Shown one piece after another: positions 8,462-17,605 of a stretch of 64,000 nt of DNA (its first letter is position 1; each line of letters opens with the position of its first letter). The translations under genes and the position numbers were made by a program. Below the pieces are notes generated by a model that worked only from the letters and a program-made list of their open reading frames with translations, had not been told where the DNA came from and did not search any database. The DNA comes from Anaerolineales bacterium UBA6055 (lineage in GTDB: Bacteria > Chloroflexota > Anaerolineae > Aggregatilineales > Phototrophicaceae). Location: contig DIYL01000047.1 in the NCBI GenBank assembly GCA_002428985.1, positions 351,455-415,454 of the forward strand. The letters are read 5' to 3'.

Positions 8462-8938
8462 ATGACTGACGATTTATCCATCCGCGTCATACGTAAATTG
8501 ATGGCGATGGGTCCTATATTACAGCGTGGTGTTGAATCACGAATCCAAATGAATGAAGATGATGCCACGATGATTCAGATGCGGTCACTTGCCTTGATTA
8601 GCGCTGGACCAATGACCATTAGCGAATTAGCCCGCTTGCGTCAGGTAAGTTTGCAAACTGCCAGTGAAACTGTTAAAAATCTTGAAGACCGTGAATGGAT
8701 TGAGCGTGTCCGTAATCCTAATGATCGTCGCCAGTGGTTGATCACCTTATCTCATGCAGGCTTACAACAATTAGAAGGCGCACGTAATTATGCTGTTAGT
8801 CAGATGGTGCCCCATATGAACCAAATGACCGATGATGAATTAGAAGCCCTCAATATCGGTTTAGATGCGCTGGGGCGGATTTTTGCTGTTCCAGTTGAGA
8901 CCCAATTGCCCACATCCGAAACAAAAGATGCCTCGTAA
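8462..8938 (+). CDS. MarR-family transcriptional regulator
   Basis: A 158-residue winged-helix regulator. The central part reads 'MTISELARLRQVSLQTASETVKNLEDREWIERVRNPNDRRQWLI', split here only by recognition: helix-turn-helix followed by the wing with the family DxRRQ-like signature (NPNDRRQW). Flanking helices form the dimer interface. MarR proteins usually repress efflux or stress genes and release DNA on ligand binding. It sits directly after the efflux operon in the same direction, so that operon is the obvious candidate target, though the operator upstream of 506 looks more TetR-like. Confidence 0.88.
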   Translation: MTDDLSIRVIRKLMAMGPILQRGVESRIQMNEDDATMIQMRSLALISAGPMTISELARLRQVSLQTASETVKNLEDREWIERVRNPNDRRQWLITLSHAGLQQLEGARNYAVSQMVPHMNQMTDDELEALNIGLDALGRIFAVPVETQLPTSETKDAS

Positions 8939-8981
8939 TTCGCTTCACGTTTGCTAAAATGCTGGTTATTGAAAAATGTAA

Positions 8982-9011
8982 GTAGAGACAGGTTGGTAAA
9001 TCTGTCTCTAC
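8982..9011. terminator. Ten-base-pair hairpin between MarR and methyltransferase
   Basis: GTAGAGACAG (8982-8991) and CTGTCTCTAC (9002-9011) pair perfectly around a ten-base loop. No T-run follows on the plus strand. It is probably the end of the MarR transcript or an mRNA-stabilising stem before the methyltransferase. Confidence 0.45.
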
Positions 9012-9054
9012 ACAAAATCCAATTACATAACCAACCACCAGAAACTAATAAATC

Positions 9055-9816
9055 ATGACCCAACCACAAAACGACCGTTATGACAGTACACGCACCGCAT
9101 GGGAGGACATCTGGGATAGTGCCTCGATGGAGATGGAATTAGAAGCTGTACAATCCCAACGGGCGATGGAAACGATTAATGCTTATCTGCCGTTCCTCGA
9201 TAAAAATGACGTGCATATCGAAGCTGGAAGCGGTTTGAGTGCGGTTGTCATTACCTTGCGCCAGATGGGTTATGATGTGCATGGGCTGGATTACGCTGTG
9301 AATGCACTGGTGGAATCACAGAAATATGACCCGTCGTTGCCACTGGCTGCTGGCGATATTCATCACCTTCCATATCCTGATGACACATTTGGCAGTTACC
9401 TGTCGTTTGGGGTGCTCGAACACTTTGAACACGGCATGCAACCCGCCCTCAAAGAAGCCTACCGTATCCTTAAACCGGGTGGGGCGGTTGTTCTGACGAT
9501 TCCGTATCCGAATGTAGTCTATCAGTTGGTACAGTTAAAGCGTAAACTCACCAACACTAGCCAACTCACCGATGATGACTTCTACGAAAGCACTTATAAA
9601 CGCCAGCAACTGATTGATAATGTGTCGCAAGTTGGGTTTAAAGTTGAGCTATGCCAACCGACCAGCCATGCGTTTACATTATGGGGCTTAGGCGGTCCGT
9701 TCCGTGCTGATGGCTATTATAAGACAACGCCACTTGCCGATTCACTTGGTGGTCTCTTTAAGCAGGTGTTACCGTGGCAATTCAACTTCATGACCTTGAT
9801 TGTCGGCGTTAAGTAA
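9055..9816 (+). CDS. Class I SAM-dependent methyltransferase
   Basis: The 253-residue protein has a Methyltransf_11-like core. Motif I is 'VHIEAGSGLSAVVITLRQM' (the usual ExGxG appears as EAGSG), followed by 'GYDVHGLDYA' with the acidic residue that binds the SAM ribose. Motif II/III includes 'LSFGVLEHFEHG' and 'EAYRILKPGGAVVLTIPYP', a hallmark of small-molecule or lipid methyltransferases of the UbiE/BioC type. The substrate is not apparent. Its neighbours (MarR upstream, unknown proteins downstream) give no pathway. Confidence 0.85.
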   Translation: MTQPQNDRYDSTRTAWEDIWDSASMEMELEAVQSQRAMETINAYLPFLDKNDVHIEAGSGLSAVVITLRQMGYDVHGLDYAVNALVESQKYDPSLPLAAGDIHHLPYPDDTFGSYLSFGVLEHFEHGMQPALKEAYRILKPGGAVVLTIPYPNVVYQLVQLKRKLTNTSQLTDDDFYESTYKRQQLIDNVSQVGFKVELCQPTSHAFTLWGLGGPFRADGYYKTTPLADSLGGLFKQVLPWQFNFMTLIVGVK

Positions 9817-10050
9817 CTGTATGTAGCGAAATCAGTAATTAATCCTCTATGATCACGGACGAAACAGAGAGCTTTACTCAATCTTAACCTTTGATAAGGT
9901 CAATTCAAGTATAATTTAAATGGACATAAATATAATATTTATGGCTCTGTCAACTGGTTTCTAGCATATATTGACATCTCGCAATTATTGCAAACCTACA
10001 CTGCTACATTAATTACATTGAGTTCACATAGTTGAAAGGTCAGTGGTGCA

Positions 10051-10503
10051 ATGCCCGGTCAAATTGGATGGCTCATTCAAAATCAGGTTGCGTATATCAA
10101 AAGTGGACAAGTTGTTACGGACGACGAATTTGGACGACTTGTAACGAACTTGAACAATATTGCAGATCGAAATCCAGACGCGACACTACATCTTCTCATT
10201 GACAATAGTCAACTTCTACAGCAACCCAGCTTACAAACGCAGGCTAAGGCAAAATCGAATCGATCAAACAATGGTTGGGTATTTGTCATTGGTCAACAAA
10301 ATCCGATACTACGTTTCGGATCATCAGTTGCGGCACAGATTGCTAGACTTAATATTCGCCTTGTAGATACTTTGCCAGAAGCCATTGCAATACTAGAGCG
10401 GGTTGACCCGAATATAAAAATTCCTCAGCCTATTGACTGGCAACAATGGGAGACAAATTCGACTACGTATGACGATATGGCCAATGGTAAATCATTTTCA
10501 TGA
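10051..10503 (+). CDS. SpoIIAA-like (STAS/SEC14-type) small protein, divergent
   Basis: The 150-residue protein aligns by eye with two genes at 12001 and 12449 on the other strand. Shared points are the opening 'MPxxxxWxxxxxV', a central '(H/L)LLIDNSQ'-like strand, 'NGWVFVIGQQNPILRFGSSV' (matching 'LGWVVVVxxxxxxxFxGDVV') and the end 'LPEAIAILERVDPNIK'. These features recall the SpoIIAA-like family, cytosolic alpha/beta proteins of uncertain role that are common in Chloroflexota. This copy is the most divergent of the cluster. Nothing identifies a ligand or phosphorylated serine. Confidence 0.6.
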   Translation: MPGQIGWLIQNQVAYIKSGQVVTDDEFGRLVTNLNNIADRNPDATLHLLIDNSQLLQQPSLQTQAKAKSNRSNNGWVFVIGQQNPILRFGSSVAAQIARLNIRLVDTLPEAIAILERVDPNIKIPQPIDWQQWETNSTTYDDMANGKSFS

Positions 10504-10547
10504 TGGTCTAGTGTTCGCATTTATTTGTACATTGATCATTAGTTTAA

Positions 10548-10565
10548 CCCCCTAATCTCTGGGGG
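10548..10565 (+). terminator. C5/G5 hairpin after SpoIIAA-like gene
   Basis: CCCCC (10548-10552) and GGGGG (10561-10565) pair around an eight-base loop, 45 bases after the gene at 10051. A second possible stem uses the same G run with CCCCTCC downstream, so alternative foldings exist. A similar CCCCTA...GGGG hairpin follows the kinase gene at 35979-36003. Confidence 0.4.
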
Positions 10566-10686
10566 AGCGGAACCCCTCCAATTCTGAGATAATAGTACTA
10601 ACTAAAGGCACTACAATAATTATAAAATTAGATCATAGAAGCGTTTAGTTAAGTTTCTATGCGTCTTAGATGTTGCAGGGGACACG

Positions 10687-11319
10687 ATGAACAAAGCTAA
10701 AAATACACCAATTCTACGTAAAGACTGCATCATGGTATCGCCATTGTCAGTAGCGATGTGCGTCGCCGAAATTCAAAATATGGCACATTACGAGCTGGAA
10801 ATTGAGGTTGCTCGGCAATCTGATCATAGTGCTGAATTACAAGTGGTCGAACGCCACAATGATGACGTTCCACTTTATATAACGTATAGACTCATGGCAA
10901 CAGAAGATGGCACCTGCATCGCCTATCATCTGAATAGTTTGATCTTACGTCAATCAAAACGACCCCGCAAAGAACGAGATCCGTTCTCACAGGCGGTTGC
11001 CACAATAATCGGACTTATTTTTATAGCAATTATTATGTTGGACTTAGGTGGTGAAGTATTTGCACTGGCACTTGTGATTTCCTTACCCATGATGCTATTT
11101 ATGATTGGAGCTAAAGAAATAAGCGTGAATACAGCACAACCAGAAAAGACCGCATATCAAAGTGAAAAAGTTCGGCGAATTATGCTAGAACGAGGTGAGG
11201 CTGTCAGAGATGATGTGATTGCAACATTAAACCGTGCGACAACTGATATCCGCTACGATGAATTAGGAAACGCCTACTATCTGGATGCATCCAATAATGA
11301 CAAAAGGGCAACATCATGA
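10687..11319 (+). CDS. Unknown two-TM membrane protein (tandem copy 1)
   Basis: I do not recognise this 210-residue protein. The start follows a good AGGGGA site. It consists of a soluble N-terminal part (about 1-100) with 'VSPLSVAMCVAEIQNMAHYEL' and 'ERHNDDVPLYITYRL', a pair of hydrophobic segments (about 103-140) and a short charged tail ending 'RYDELGNAYYLDASN'. The following gene has the same architecture and many of the same residues, and its ATG overlaps this stop by four bases, so the two are translationally coupled and arose by tandem duplication. They may form a heteromer. Confidence 0.72.
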   Translation: MNKAKNTPILRKDCIMVSPLSVAMCVAEIQNMAHYELEIEVARQSDHSAELQVVERHNDDVPLYITYRLMATEDGTCIAYHLNSLILRQSKRPRKERDPFSQAVATIIGLIFIAIIMLDLGGEVFALALVISLPMMLFMIGAKEISVNTAQPEKTAYQSEKVRRIMLERGEAVRDDVIATLNRATTDIRYDELGNAYYLDASNNDKRATS

Positions 11320-11960
11320 CAAAAGCCAAAAACACAATAATCCCAAGTGGTGATGTACTATTGACGACCCCATTGTCAGTTGCTGAGTGTGTCGAGAAAT
11401 TACAAAATATGGCGCATTTTGATCTGAACGTCCACATCGTACGGCAATCAACTCATAGTGCTGAAGTGAAATTTGTTGAGCGTCATAATGATGATTTGCC
11501 CCTGTATGTCACATCACGTCTGATGACAACAAAAAATGGCACCCGTGTCTCATTCGAGTTGAGTGAATACTTGCGTGAACGTACGCAACAACCACGCGAG
11601 GCGGTCAAAAGTATTTATCAAAACCCGAAGTTGGCGGCAGCACTCGTCTTTATAACAATGATTTTTATTATGGCAGGCTACAAAGCTGGTGATCTGGTAG
11701 CGATGGGGTCATATCTGCTTCCAGTCTTATTAATTGGTGGTGGTATCGTGCATGAAATCGAAAAAACAAAATATACAACAACACCGATGGAGCGCAAACA
11801 ACGCTCGCGCAAAATTAAAGCAATCATGCACCAACGCGCCGATGTGCTCAAAGAAGATATCATTGATGCACTAACCATCGACTCGACGGAAGAGCAGTTT
11901 GATGAACTTGGGAATGCGTATTATATAGAAATTGCCGATCTACAATATGGCCACGCATAG
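11316..11960 (+). CDS. Unknown two-TM membrane protein (tandem copy 2)
   Basis: Second member of the tandem pair, 214 residues. It shares with copy 1 'TPLSVAECVEKLQNMAHFDL', 'VERHNDDLPLYVTSRLM' and the tail 'DELGNAYYIE'. The two membrane segments lie at about residues 107-140. The ATGA overlap with copy 1 (11316-11319) indicates coupled translation. The gene ends 40 bases from the convergent SpoIIAA-like gene. No enzymatic motif is visible; function is unknown. Confidence 0.72.
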   Translation: MTKAKNTIIPSGDVLLTTPLSVAECVEKLQNMAHFDLNVHIVRQSTHSAEVKFVERHNDDLPLYVTSRLMTTKNGTRVSFELSEYLRERTQQPREAVKSIYQNPKLAAALVFITMIFIMAGYKAGDLVAMGSYLLPVLLIGGGIVHEIEKTKYTTTPMERKQRSRKIKAIMHQRADVLKEDIIDALTIDSTEEQFDELGNAYYIEIADLQYGHA

Positions 11961-12000
11961 CAGAAATCAATCAAAGTGACTGATTAACATATAATAGCGT

Positions 12001-12411
12001 TCAATATTGTGCGATGTCATTATAAGTTGGTAGTGTTTCTGGGAGTGAAGCATCTATACGCCATAAAAACGCAATCGCTTCATCCGGTGTTTTAAACGAC
12101 TTGAAGTTTTTCTGCGATAATTGGCTGACCACATCGCCAAGAAAACTGATTAACTGGTTTTCTGTTACGACAACTATCCATCCAAGATTGGGCTCTTGGA
12201 AAGCAGAAAGTGATCGTTTAATTTCTTTCAGACTACGTGGATACTCTGTAACTTGGCGTATGTCTGCAAAGATGTGTACTGGGGGATGTCCCTCCCGCAC
12301 TGCTTTTATCATGATGTCAGAATTTTCTTGCATTTCTTCAAGGGTACGTTCGCCCCATGCTTGCAATAGCATAACCCGTTTATCGACAAACCAACTCGCT
12401 TTATACGGCAT
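12001..12411 (-). CDS. SpoIIAA-like small protein
   Basis: A 136-residue protein strongly similar to the next gene (12449-12868). Both contain 'GHPPVH', an 'xDxRxVTxYP' strand-turn, 'QEPNLGWxxVV', 'FxGDxVSQLSxKNxKxFxTPxEAIAFLW' and an 'LPE' end. The pattern (small soluble alpha/beta fold, conserved hydrophobic strands) fits the SpoIIAA-like/STAS-related family. No membrane segment or signal peptide is seen. The short gap of 37 bases to the upstream paralogue on the same strand suggests a two-gene operon. Role unknown; protein-protein regulation is a guess from the fold. Confidence 0.68.
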   Translation of the reverse strand: MPYKASWFVDKRVMLLQAWGERTLEEMQENSDIMIKAVREGHPPVHIFADIRQVTEYPRSLKEIKRSLSAFQEPNLGWIVVVTENQLISFLGDVVSQLSQKNFKSFKTPDEAIAFLWRIDASLPETLPTYNDIAQY

Positions 12412-12448
12412 AACAATAATCCTTTATATTGGATACAAACAATAAAGT

Positions 12449-12868
12449 CTATAACGCTTCAGTATTGCTGGCTACAAGATAAGATGGTGGCGGTTCTGGG
12501 AGCGTTGTATCCATATGCCACAAGAATGCAATTGCCTCTTCAGGTGTTGCAAACGCTTTATAATTCTTGCTGGAAAGTTGGCTGACAATATCACCAACAA
12601 AGCGGATAAAGCGGTCATCGGAAACCACTAAAACCCATCCAAGATTGGGTTCTTGCATAATCGCTGTGACTTTTCTGATTTCTGAAAGACGTTTAGGATA
12701 ATCCGTGACGTTACGGACATCGAGGATGCTATGGACAGGGGGATGCCCATCACATACATAATCTATAGCAACTGTTGACCCTTCGTGATAGTCATCTAGC
12801 GTTAAATCGCCCCATATATTGAAAACATATACACGGTCTTGTACAAACCAATCAACTGTATAGCCCAT
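12449..12868 (-). CDS. SpoIIAA-like small protein
   Basis: A 139-residue paralogue of the gene at 12001. I choose ATG 12868, giving 'MGYTVDWFVQDRV', because a GGGGA site lies just upstream and the product then aligns end to end with its paralogue; the frame could begin ten codons earlier. Conserved points are 'GHPPVHSILDVRNVTDYP', 'MQEPNLGWVLVVSDDRF' and 'TPEEAIAFLWHMD'. It is the promoter-proximal gene of the pair. With the copies at 10051 and 48579 it makes four family members in one window. Confidence 0.68.
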   Translation of the reverse strand: MGYTVDWFVQDRVYVFNIWGDLTLDDYHEGSTVAIDYVCDGHPPVHSILDVRNVTDYPKRLSEIRKVTAIMQEPNLGWVLVVSDDRFIRFVGDIVSQLSSKNYKAFATPEEAIAFLWHMDTTLPEPPPSYLVASNTEAL

Positions 12869-12955
12869 TGCTATTCCCCAACCAATAATACACAACACGT
12901 AAAAGCAGTATATCGATTGTCAGTGTGAGAATGCAATATTACAGAAAATAACGGT

Positions 12956-13462
12956 CTAGATTCGTTCTGCTGACAGCAAAACACCCGACATGCGTGTTCG
13001 GTAGAGACGATAGCGTTTTTCGTGTTTGAGTTGTAGGAAAATATCTTGGGTCACATAAATGCTGGCGTTATCAACTCGAATCAGATAATTATCACCACGT
13101 CGCCCTCGCTTGATGACCCGTTCTAGTTTGCCTTCAAGGACTTGGACGCCACCATCACGCAAATCGGCACTTGTTCGCATATATGATCGTCCAACGACAC
13201 CCATCATCACCGCATTGAGGACGGTTAAAATACCGCCGATACCGCTTAGAATTGTGTTCTGATTTTGTTGACCGAAGAAAATAAACAGTGTTGCAATAAT
13301 GACTGTTACAAAAAATATCATCACACCAATGAGGGTATTACGCTGACGGATGCTTTTGAGACGTTGGGATTGTGCATCACTCAGGTTACTTTGACGGTTT
13401 GCCTCAAGGTCTTCTGATGTAAAGTTGAGTGCAGTCATAAGGGCGGATGTATGTTCGGTCAT
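12956..13462 (-). CDS. Unknown two-TM membrane protein
   Basis: A 168-residue protein with an AAGGAT ribosome binding site. A charged cytoplasmic N-terminus (about 1-42) is followed by two adjacent hydrophobic segments (about 45-65 and 72-92) and a soluble C-terminal beta-rich part of about 70 residues ('VQVLEGKLERVIKRGRRGDNYL'). It resembles small membrane proteins that carry an OB- or PH-like tail, but I do not recognise the family. It is transcribed away from the TPR gene at 13697, with 234 bases between them. Confidence 0.65.
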   Translation of the reverse strand: MTEHTSALMTALNFTSEDLEANRQSNLSDAQSQRLKSIRQRNTLIGVMIFFVTVIIATLFIFFGQQNQNTILSGIGGILTVLNAVMMGVVGRSYMRTSADLRDGGVQVLEGKLERVIKRGRRGDNYLIRVDNASIYVTQDIFLQLKHEKRYRLYRTRMSGVLLSAERI

Positions 13463-13696
13463 GGCGATCCTTTTTTCAGTAATTGACGGTTAGCAAGTTT
13501 TGCCCGACTGTGCATCTTACCAAATGATGCCATGATTGATCTATGGTATCGTGCTTGTATTCGAATCATGCACTATACTAAAAGCTGAACTAACAAATGA
13601 CACCATGTAGCGTCGAGGCTATCTGATTATCCATCGATGGGCAGATATGGCAGCGACCCTGCATCAGATGAATCGTAAAAATAAGAGGACAACTTG

Positions 13697-15475
13697 ATGA
13701 AGTATTGGGTGCGATATATAAGTCTAACAATATTGATGTGCATGCTGATAATGACGGCTGTCGCACAAGATGATGGGGCGGTATACACCTTTGAGAGCGG
13801 TATAGAGTTTACTGTTCCAGATGGCTTATCCATCGATACGAGCGGTCAATTTCCGGTTGTGTTGATCAATGACCAAACCGTAATGGATGTAATTGATCCC
13901 GATACAATCAGTGAAACGCCAGATGCAACACTCAACGCGCCGTTAGACGAGGTATTGGATTTTCTGTTAGGGGCGGTCGGATATGGTGATTTGCGCACCG
14001 AAGAAGAAACGAGCCGATTTAATCTAGCTGATGGGCGCGAGATTGCCGCTTTTGATTTTGAGAATGACAATGGTGCAGTCCAAACAATATTCACAATCCG
14101 CTTGAGTGATGGACGGGTTGGGGCTTTAAATTTCCGCTCGTTAGAAGGGATCACGCAACAAACACTCAACATCATTCTAGAAGTCGCTGTCTCGCTTGAT
14201 GTGCCGGCCTTATCGGAGGAAGAACTAGTAGAAGGTCTACCTGAATCGGTCGTTTATGAATCCGGCGTGCGCTTCCGTTATCCTCAGGGATTAGACATTG
14301 TTAACCTAGATGACCCGCCTGCCACGATTGGCATTGATGGCGAGATTTTAATCACAATGGTTGACCCGAATTTGATCAATATGCCAGCTGGTGAAGCGAT
14401 GGAGGATATTGTTGCCTTCGCAATTGAATCAACTCCACTAACGTTATCTGATTTTACAGTATTTGATATTGGTGGACGCGAAGCTGTCATCGGCACAGCG
14501 CAAGATGCCGAGTTTGTCTCAACATTAGTGTTAGTCCGCTTTAGTGATACCACCGTCGGCATTATGGACATCCGCACACTCGTTGACCCGACACCTGCAC
14601 ATATCGATGTTGTTCGTCGCATTGCCGCCAGCTTTAATACCGAACTATCAGAAGATGAGATGGCAACCGCTAACCTCAATCAAGCCAACCTATTATTTGA
14701 GCGAGCTATCAACTTACGCGATGCAGGCGATAATGAGGGCGCAATCGAGCTATTCAATCAAGCGATTGAGTTAAACCCTAACTTAGGATTGGCGTATTAT
14801 TGGCGCGGGGCGACCTATCAACGCCTCGCTAATTTGGAGAATGCTGTCGCTGATTTTCGTCAAGCCATCGCATTGACCCCTGAACAAACACAAATTCTTG
14901 TCGACATTGCTGATGTCTACGCACTCTATGGTGATGCTGAATCTGCTGTTACTGAGTTGGAGGCATTCATTGCACAAGTTGGTGTGGAGCGCGTCGAGCA
15001 GGGGCAGTTAGATGCCCTCGCCATTTATCGAGAGATCGCAGCAGGTGGGTATATATCAGATTATTATTTTGCACGGGCAACCCGTCTACGCCAATATGGA
15101 CAATACGAACTTGCGCTTGCAAGTAACCAAATCCTGCTGGACAACGCTCCTGATAATCCTGATTTCCATTCGCAACAGGGTGTGATTTATCTTGAATCCG
15201 GCGATATTGACGCAAGCATTATAGCCTTCACAACTGCGATTGAGTTCAACCCGGCACCACTCTATTTCTTTAATCGCGGTTATGCATATAGCTTGACAGC
15301 CAATGCACCGTTGCAATTGATTGAATCTGTACATGATTATCAGTGTGTCATTTTATTAGCGGATGACACCATCTCAGATGAACAACGCAACTTTGCTCAG
15401 CAGGGTATTGATTCAGCCATCATCGAGAGTGACGACTACGAGCCAATCACCGATCCTGCAAATTGTGGTGCGTAA
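13697..15475 (+). CDS. Secreted protein with duplicated domain and TPR repeats
   Basis: I start at ATG 13697, after AGAGGAC; a TTG one codon upstream is less likely. Residues 1-25 form a signal peptide ending near 'AVAQDD'. Two homologous blocks follow (about 30-185 and 190-335), each beginning with a 'VY(T/E)...SG(I/V)xFxxPxGL' motif and ending with a helix and 'LSEEE' or 'LSEDE'. Next comes a run of about four TPR units (about 342-560; 'ANLLFERAINLRDAGDNEGA', 'LAYYWRGATYQRLANLE'). The blocks may be PsbP/Mog1-like beta sandwiches, but that is a guess. The protein is probably exported and scaffolding; two cysteines only, near the end. Confidence 0.78.
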   Translation: MKYWVRYISLTILMCMLIMTAVAQDDGAVYTFESGIEFTVPDGLSIDTSGQFPVVLINDQTVMDVIDPDTISETPDATLNAPLDEVLDFLLGAVGYGDLRTEEETSRFNLADGREIAAFDFENDNGAVQTIFTIRLSDGRVGALNFRSLEGITQQTLNIILEVAVSLDVPALSEEELVEGLPESVVYESGVRFRYPQGLDIVNLDDPPATIGIDGEILITMVDPNLINMPAGEAMEDIVAFAIESTPLTLSDFTVFDIGGREAVIGTAQDAEFVSTLVLVRFSDTTVGIMDIRTLVDPTPAHIDVVRRIAASFNTELSEDEMATANLNQANLLFERAINLRDAGDNEGAIELFNQAIELNPNLGLAYYWRGATYQRLANLENAVADFRQAIALTPEQTQILVDIADVYALYGDAESAVTELEAFIAQVGVERVEQGQLDALAIYREIAAGGYISDYYFARATRLRQYGQYELALASNQILLDNAPDNPDFHSQQGVIYLESGDIDASIIAFTTAIEFNPAPLYFFNRGYAYSLTANAPLQLIESVHDYQCVILLADDTISDEQRNFAQQGIDSAIIESDDYEPITDPANCGA

Positions 15476-15506
15476 CAGCGTCAACGACACGATAGGTGAA
15501 ACTTAG

Positions 15507-16268
15507 TCATGCAATGTATGGGTTAGATAGATCCCATGCTTGTTCAAGCGCATCGGTTAACCACCATGTCCAAAAGGCATGTGATTTGGATTTGCTGACC
15601 ATAGGGCTTTTCGTCCACTGATGATATTCGCTATGTTCTGGATTCTTGATCGGTTGTAACTGTTCGATTACACAGCACTCAGCTAGAAAACTGTAGGCAA
15701 CTGTATCCGCACCGCCATCTTGAATCCATTGCCAATTCGTCGGAGAGTAGTTATTCCACGGTCGTATACTAGAAAATTTTTTGATACGCATGGGGTTAGA
15801 TGATGTTGCTTGTGATAGAGCGATGTGACTAGCCATCTCCGCAAAGTAAGCTCGTATCTGTTGATAATGTTTGTAGTAGCCAATATAAGATGCCGTTTCG
15901 TTTACGATCGCACTGGATTCTTGTTTATCAAACGTGCCCCGCAAAACTTGCTCAGCGGTATCTATGGCAACGTCTGGAATATCGAAACGCATTCGCTGTT
16001 CGACTTGCTTCCACTCATCTACCGGAAACCGCTTGACCTTCTCATAATAAGATTCAGGGTAATGCGGTTCTTGATAGTGTTTCAAAACGCGTTTGGCAGC
16101 CAACACCGCATGCCACCGATAAGCGACATCCGCTGCATCTGTTCCTAATGTGACAAATGTCGCTTCAAACCTGAGCCGATCAGCAGGTAAGTATTCATGA
16201 CGCGGGTGTTCATGAACAATATTGAGTGCTTCATCGGCTACTTTTTTTAGCGTTGTGGGAACAGTCAT
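15507..16268 (-). CDS. Hypothetical protein, soluble
   Basis: I do not recognise this 253-residue protein. ATG 16268 ('MTVPTTLKKVADEALNIV') is preferred over an upstream start because it has an AGGATG site and does not overlap the preceding gene. It is mostly alpha-helical, rich in Trp, Tyr and His, with no signal peptide or membrane segment. Notable stretches are 'HPRHEYLPADRLRFEATFV' and 'WHAVLAAKRVLKHYQEPHYP'. The gene follows the CNNM-like gene on the same strand after 47 bases and may be cotranscribed with it. Confidence 0.6.
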   Translation of the reverse strand: MTVPTTLKKVADEALNIVHEHPRHEYLPADRLRFEATFVTLGTDAADVAYRWHAVLAAKRVLKHYQEPHYPESYYEKVKRFPVDEWKQVEQRMRFDIPDVAIDTAEQVLRGTFDKQESSAIVNETASYIGYYKHYQQIRAYFAEMASHIALSQATSSNPMRIKKFSSIRPWNNYSPTNWQWIQDGGADTVAYSFLAECCVIEQLQPIKNPEHSEYHQWTKSPMVSKSKSHAFWTWWLTDALEQAWDLSNPYIA

Positions 16269-16315
16269 TAAACCGCATCCTATGAAGTCTTCGGAAAATG
16301 ACTTCCGAATTACGG

Positions 16316-17605
16316 TCACTTATGTTCAACCATGACCTTGTCGATATGCTTGCCGTCCATGTCGACAATCTCAAATCGTAATCCCTCATATTCAAACGCA
16401 TCAGCGACATCGGGGATACGTTCCAAACGTGCCATAATGAATCCTGCAAGGGTCTCATATTGACCATGCTCACTTTCGGGGATGCTGAAGTTATCAAATA
16501 GAGATCCCAATTGTGGTAGGGGTAACAAACCATCCAAGAAATACGATCCATCGGTACGTTCGACAATATTCGGATCTGTCGATGGGTCGAATTCACCACC
16601 ATCTACTTCACCAACAATTTGCTCAATGATGTCGTGTAATCGAATTAAGCCGATGTGGCTACCATATTCATCAACCACAATTGCTGTATGAATACCTGAT
16701 AACTTAAACTGTTCGAGCAGTTGTGATGCACTGATAGACTCCGGAACAAATAACGGTTGTCGCATCAGCTGGTCGAGTGGAGCAGATTCGTTATTCACCA
16801 AGTAGGGCACAATATCCTTACTCCGTACGATGCCCTGTATGCTATCAAAATCATCAATCACAATAGGGTATGTCGAGAAGTTTTTAGTGGTAATTACCTC
16901 ACGAATGTCGTCATTAGTTGCATCTTGTTTGAGGGTCACAATGTCAATGCGCGGGGTGATAAATCCGGCAATCCGTTGTTCATCGAGGTTCAATACGTTA
17001 CGGACAAGTTCCTCCTCGGCATCATCAAAAATGCCAACATCAACACCTTTACGCACCAATGCAATAATCTCGCCTTCGGTGACTGCCTCTTGATTACTTT
17101 CGGGTATACCCAGTAGGCGAATCACAGTGCGCGTCGAGAAATTGAGTACCCACACCAGTGGCGAAACCACACGCGATAACAATTTTAATGGGCGTGCCAT
17201 AAGGAGGGCAATTGCTTCGGCATTTTGTAGCGCAATTTGTTTAGGGACAAGTTCGCCAATGACCAACGATAAATAAGTTGTCAAACCAACGACCAATGCC
17301 ACACTAATCGCATTCGCCGAACTCCCCAAGGCTGGGGCGAAGGAGAGCAAGGTTTCCGACAGCGGTTCAACAAGCGTTGATCCACCAAACGCACCTGCAA
17401 AAATGCCGACCAAGGTGATACCAATTTGAATCGTCGATAATACTGTTTCGGGATGATTTGCCATATCTAGCGCGACTTGTGCATTGCCGTTACCATGATT
17501 CGCGCGGTCTTGTAAGCGAGCTTTACTCACCGAGACAATCGCCATCTCTGATAAGGCAAAGACACCATTGAGGATAATCATTCCGATGATAATGAGCAGT
17601 TCCAT
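16316..17605 (-). CDS. CNNM/CorC-type membrane protein (hemolysin C family)
   Basis: A 429-residue protein with the full family layout. A DUF21/CNNM transmembrane domain (about 1-185; 'LNGVFALSEMAIVSVSKARL', 'STIQIGITLVGIFAGAFGG') is followed by a tandem CBS pair (about 205-325; 'ITPRIDIVTLKQDATND', 'VVDEYGSHIGLIRLHDIIE') and a CorC_HlyC ligand-binding-like domain (about 340-425). Relatives take part in Mg2+ or Co2+ export or homeostasis, with ATP-Mg binding by the CBS pair. The older 'hemolysin' name is misleading. The substrate here is inferred from family only. Confidence 0.9.
   Translation of the reverse strand: MELLIIIGMIILNGVFALSEMAIVSVSKARLQDRANHGNGNAQVALDMANHPETVLSTIQIGITLVGIFAGAFGGSTLVEPLSETLLSFAPALGSSANAISVALVVGLTTYLSLVIGELVPKQIALQNAEAIALLMARPLKLLSRVVSPLVWVLNFSTRTVIRLLGIPESNQEAVTEGEIIALVRKGVDVGIFDDAEEELVRNVLNLDEQRIAGFITPRIDIVTLKQDATNDDIREVITTKNFSTYPIVIDDFDSIQGIVRSKDIVPYLVNNESAPLDQLMRQPLFVPESISASQLLEQFKLSGIHTAIVVDEYGSHIGLIRLHDIIEQIVGEVDGGEFDPSTDPNIVERTDGSYFLDGLLPLPQLGSLFDNFSIPESEHGQYETLAGFIMARLERIPDVADAFEYEGLRFEIVDMDGKHIDKVMVEHK

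Noticed and set aside
13560..13580. Promoter with TATACT upstream of the TPR gene
   Set aside because: -10 is good but no -35 at usual spacing and it lies 117 bases from the start; not listed as a feature.
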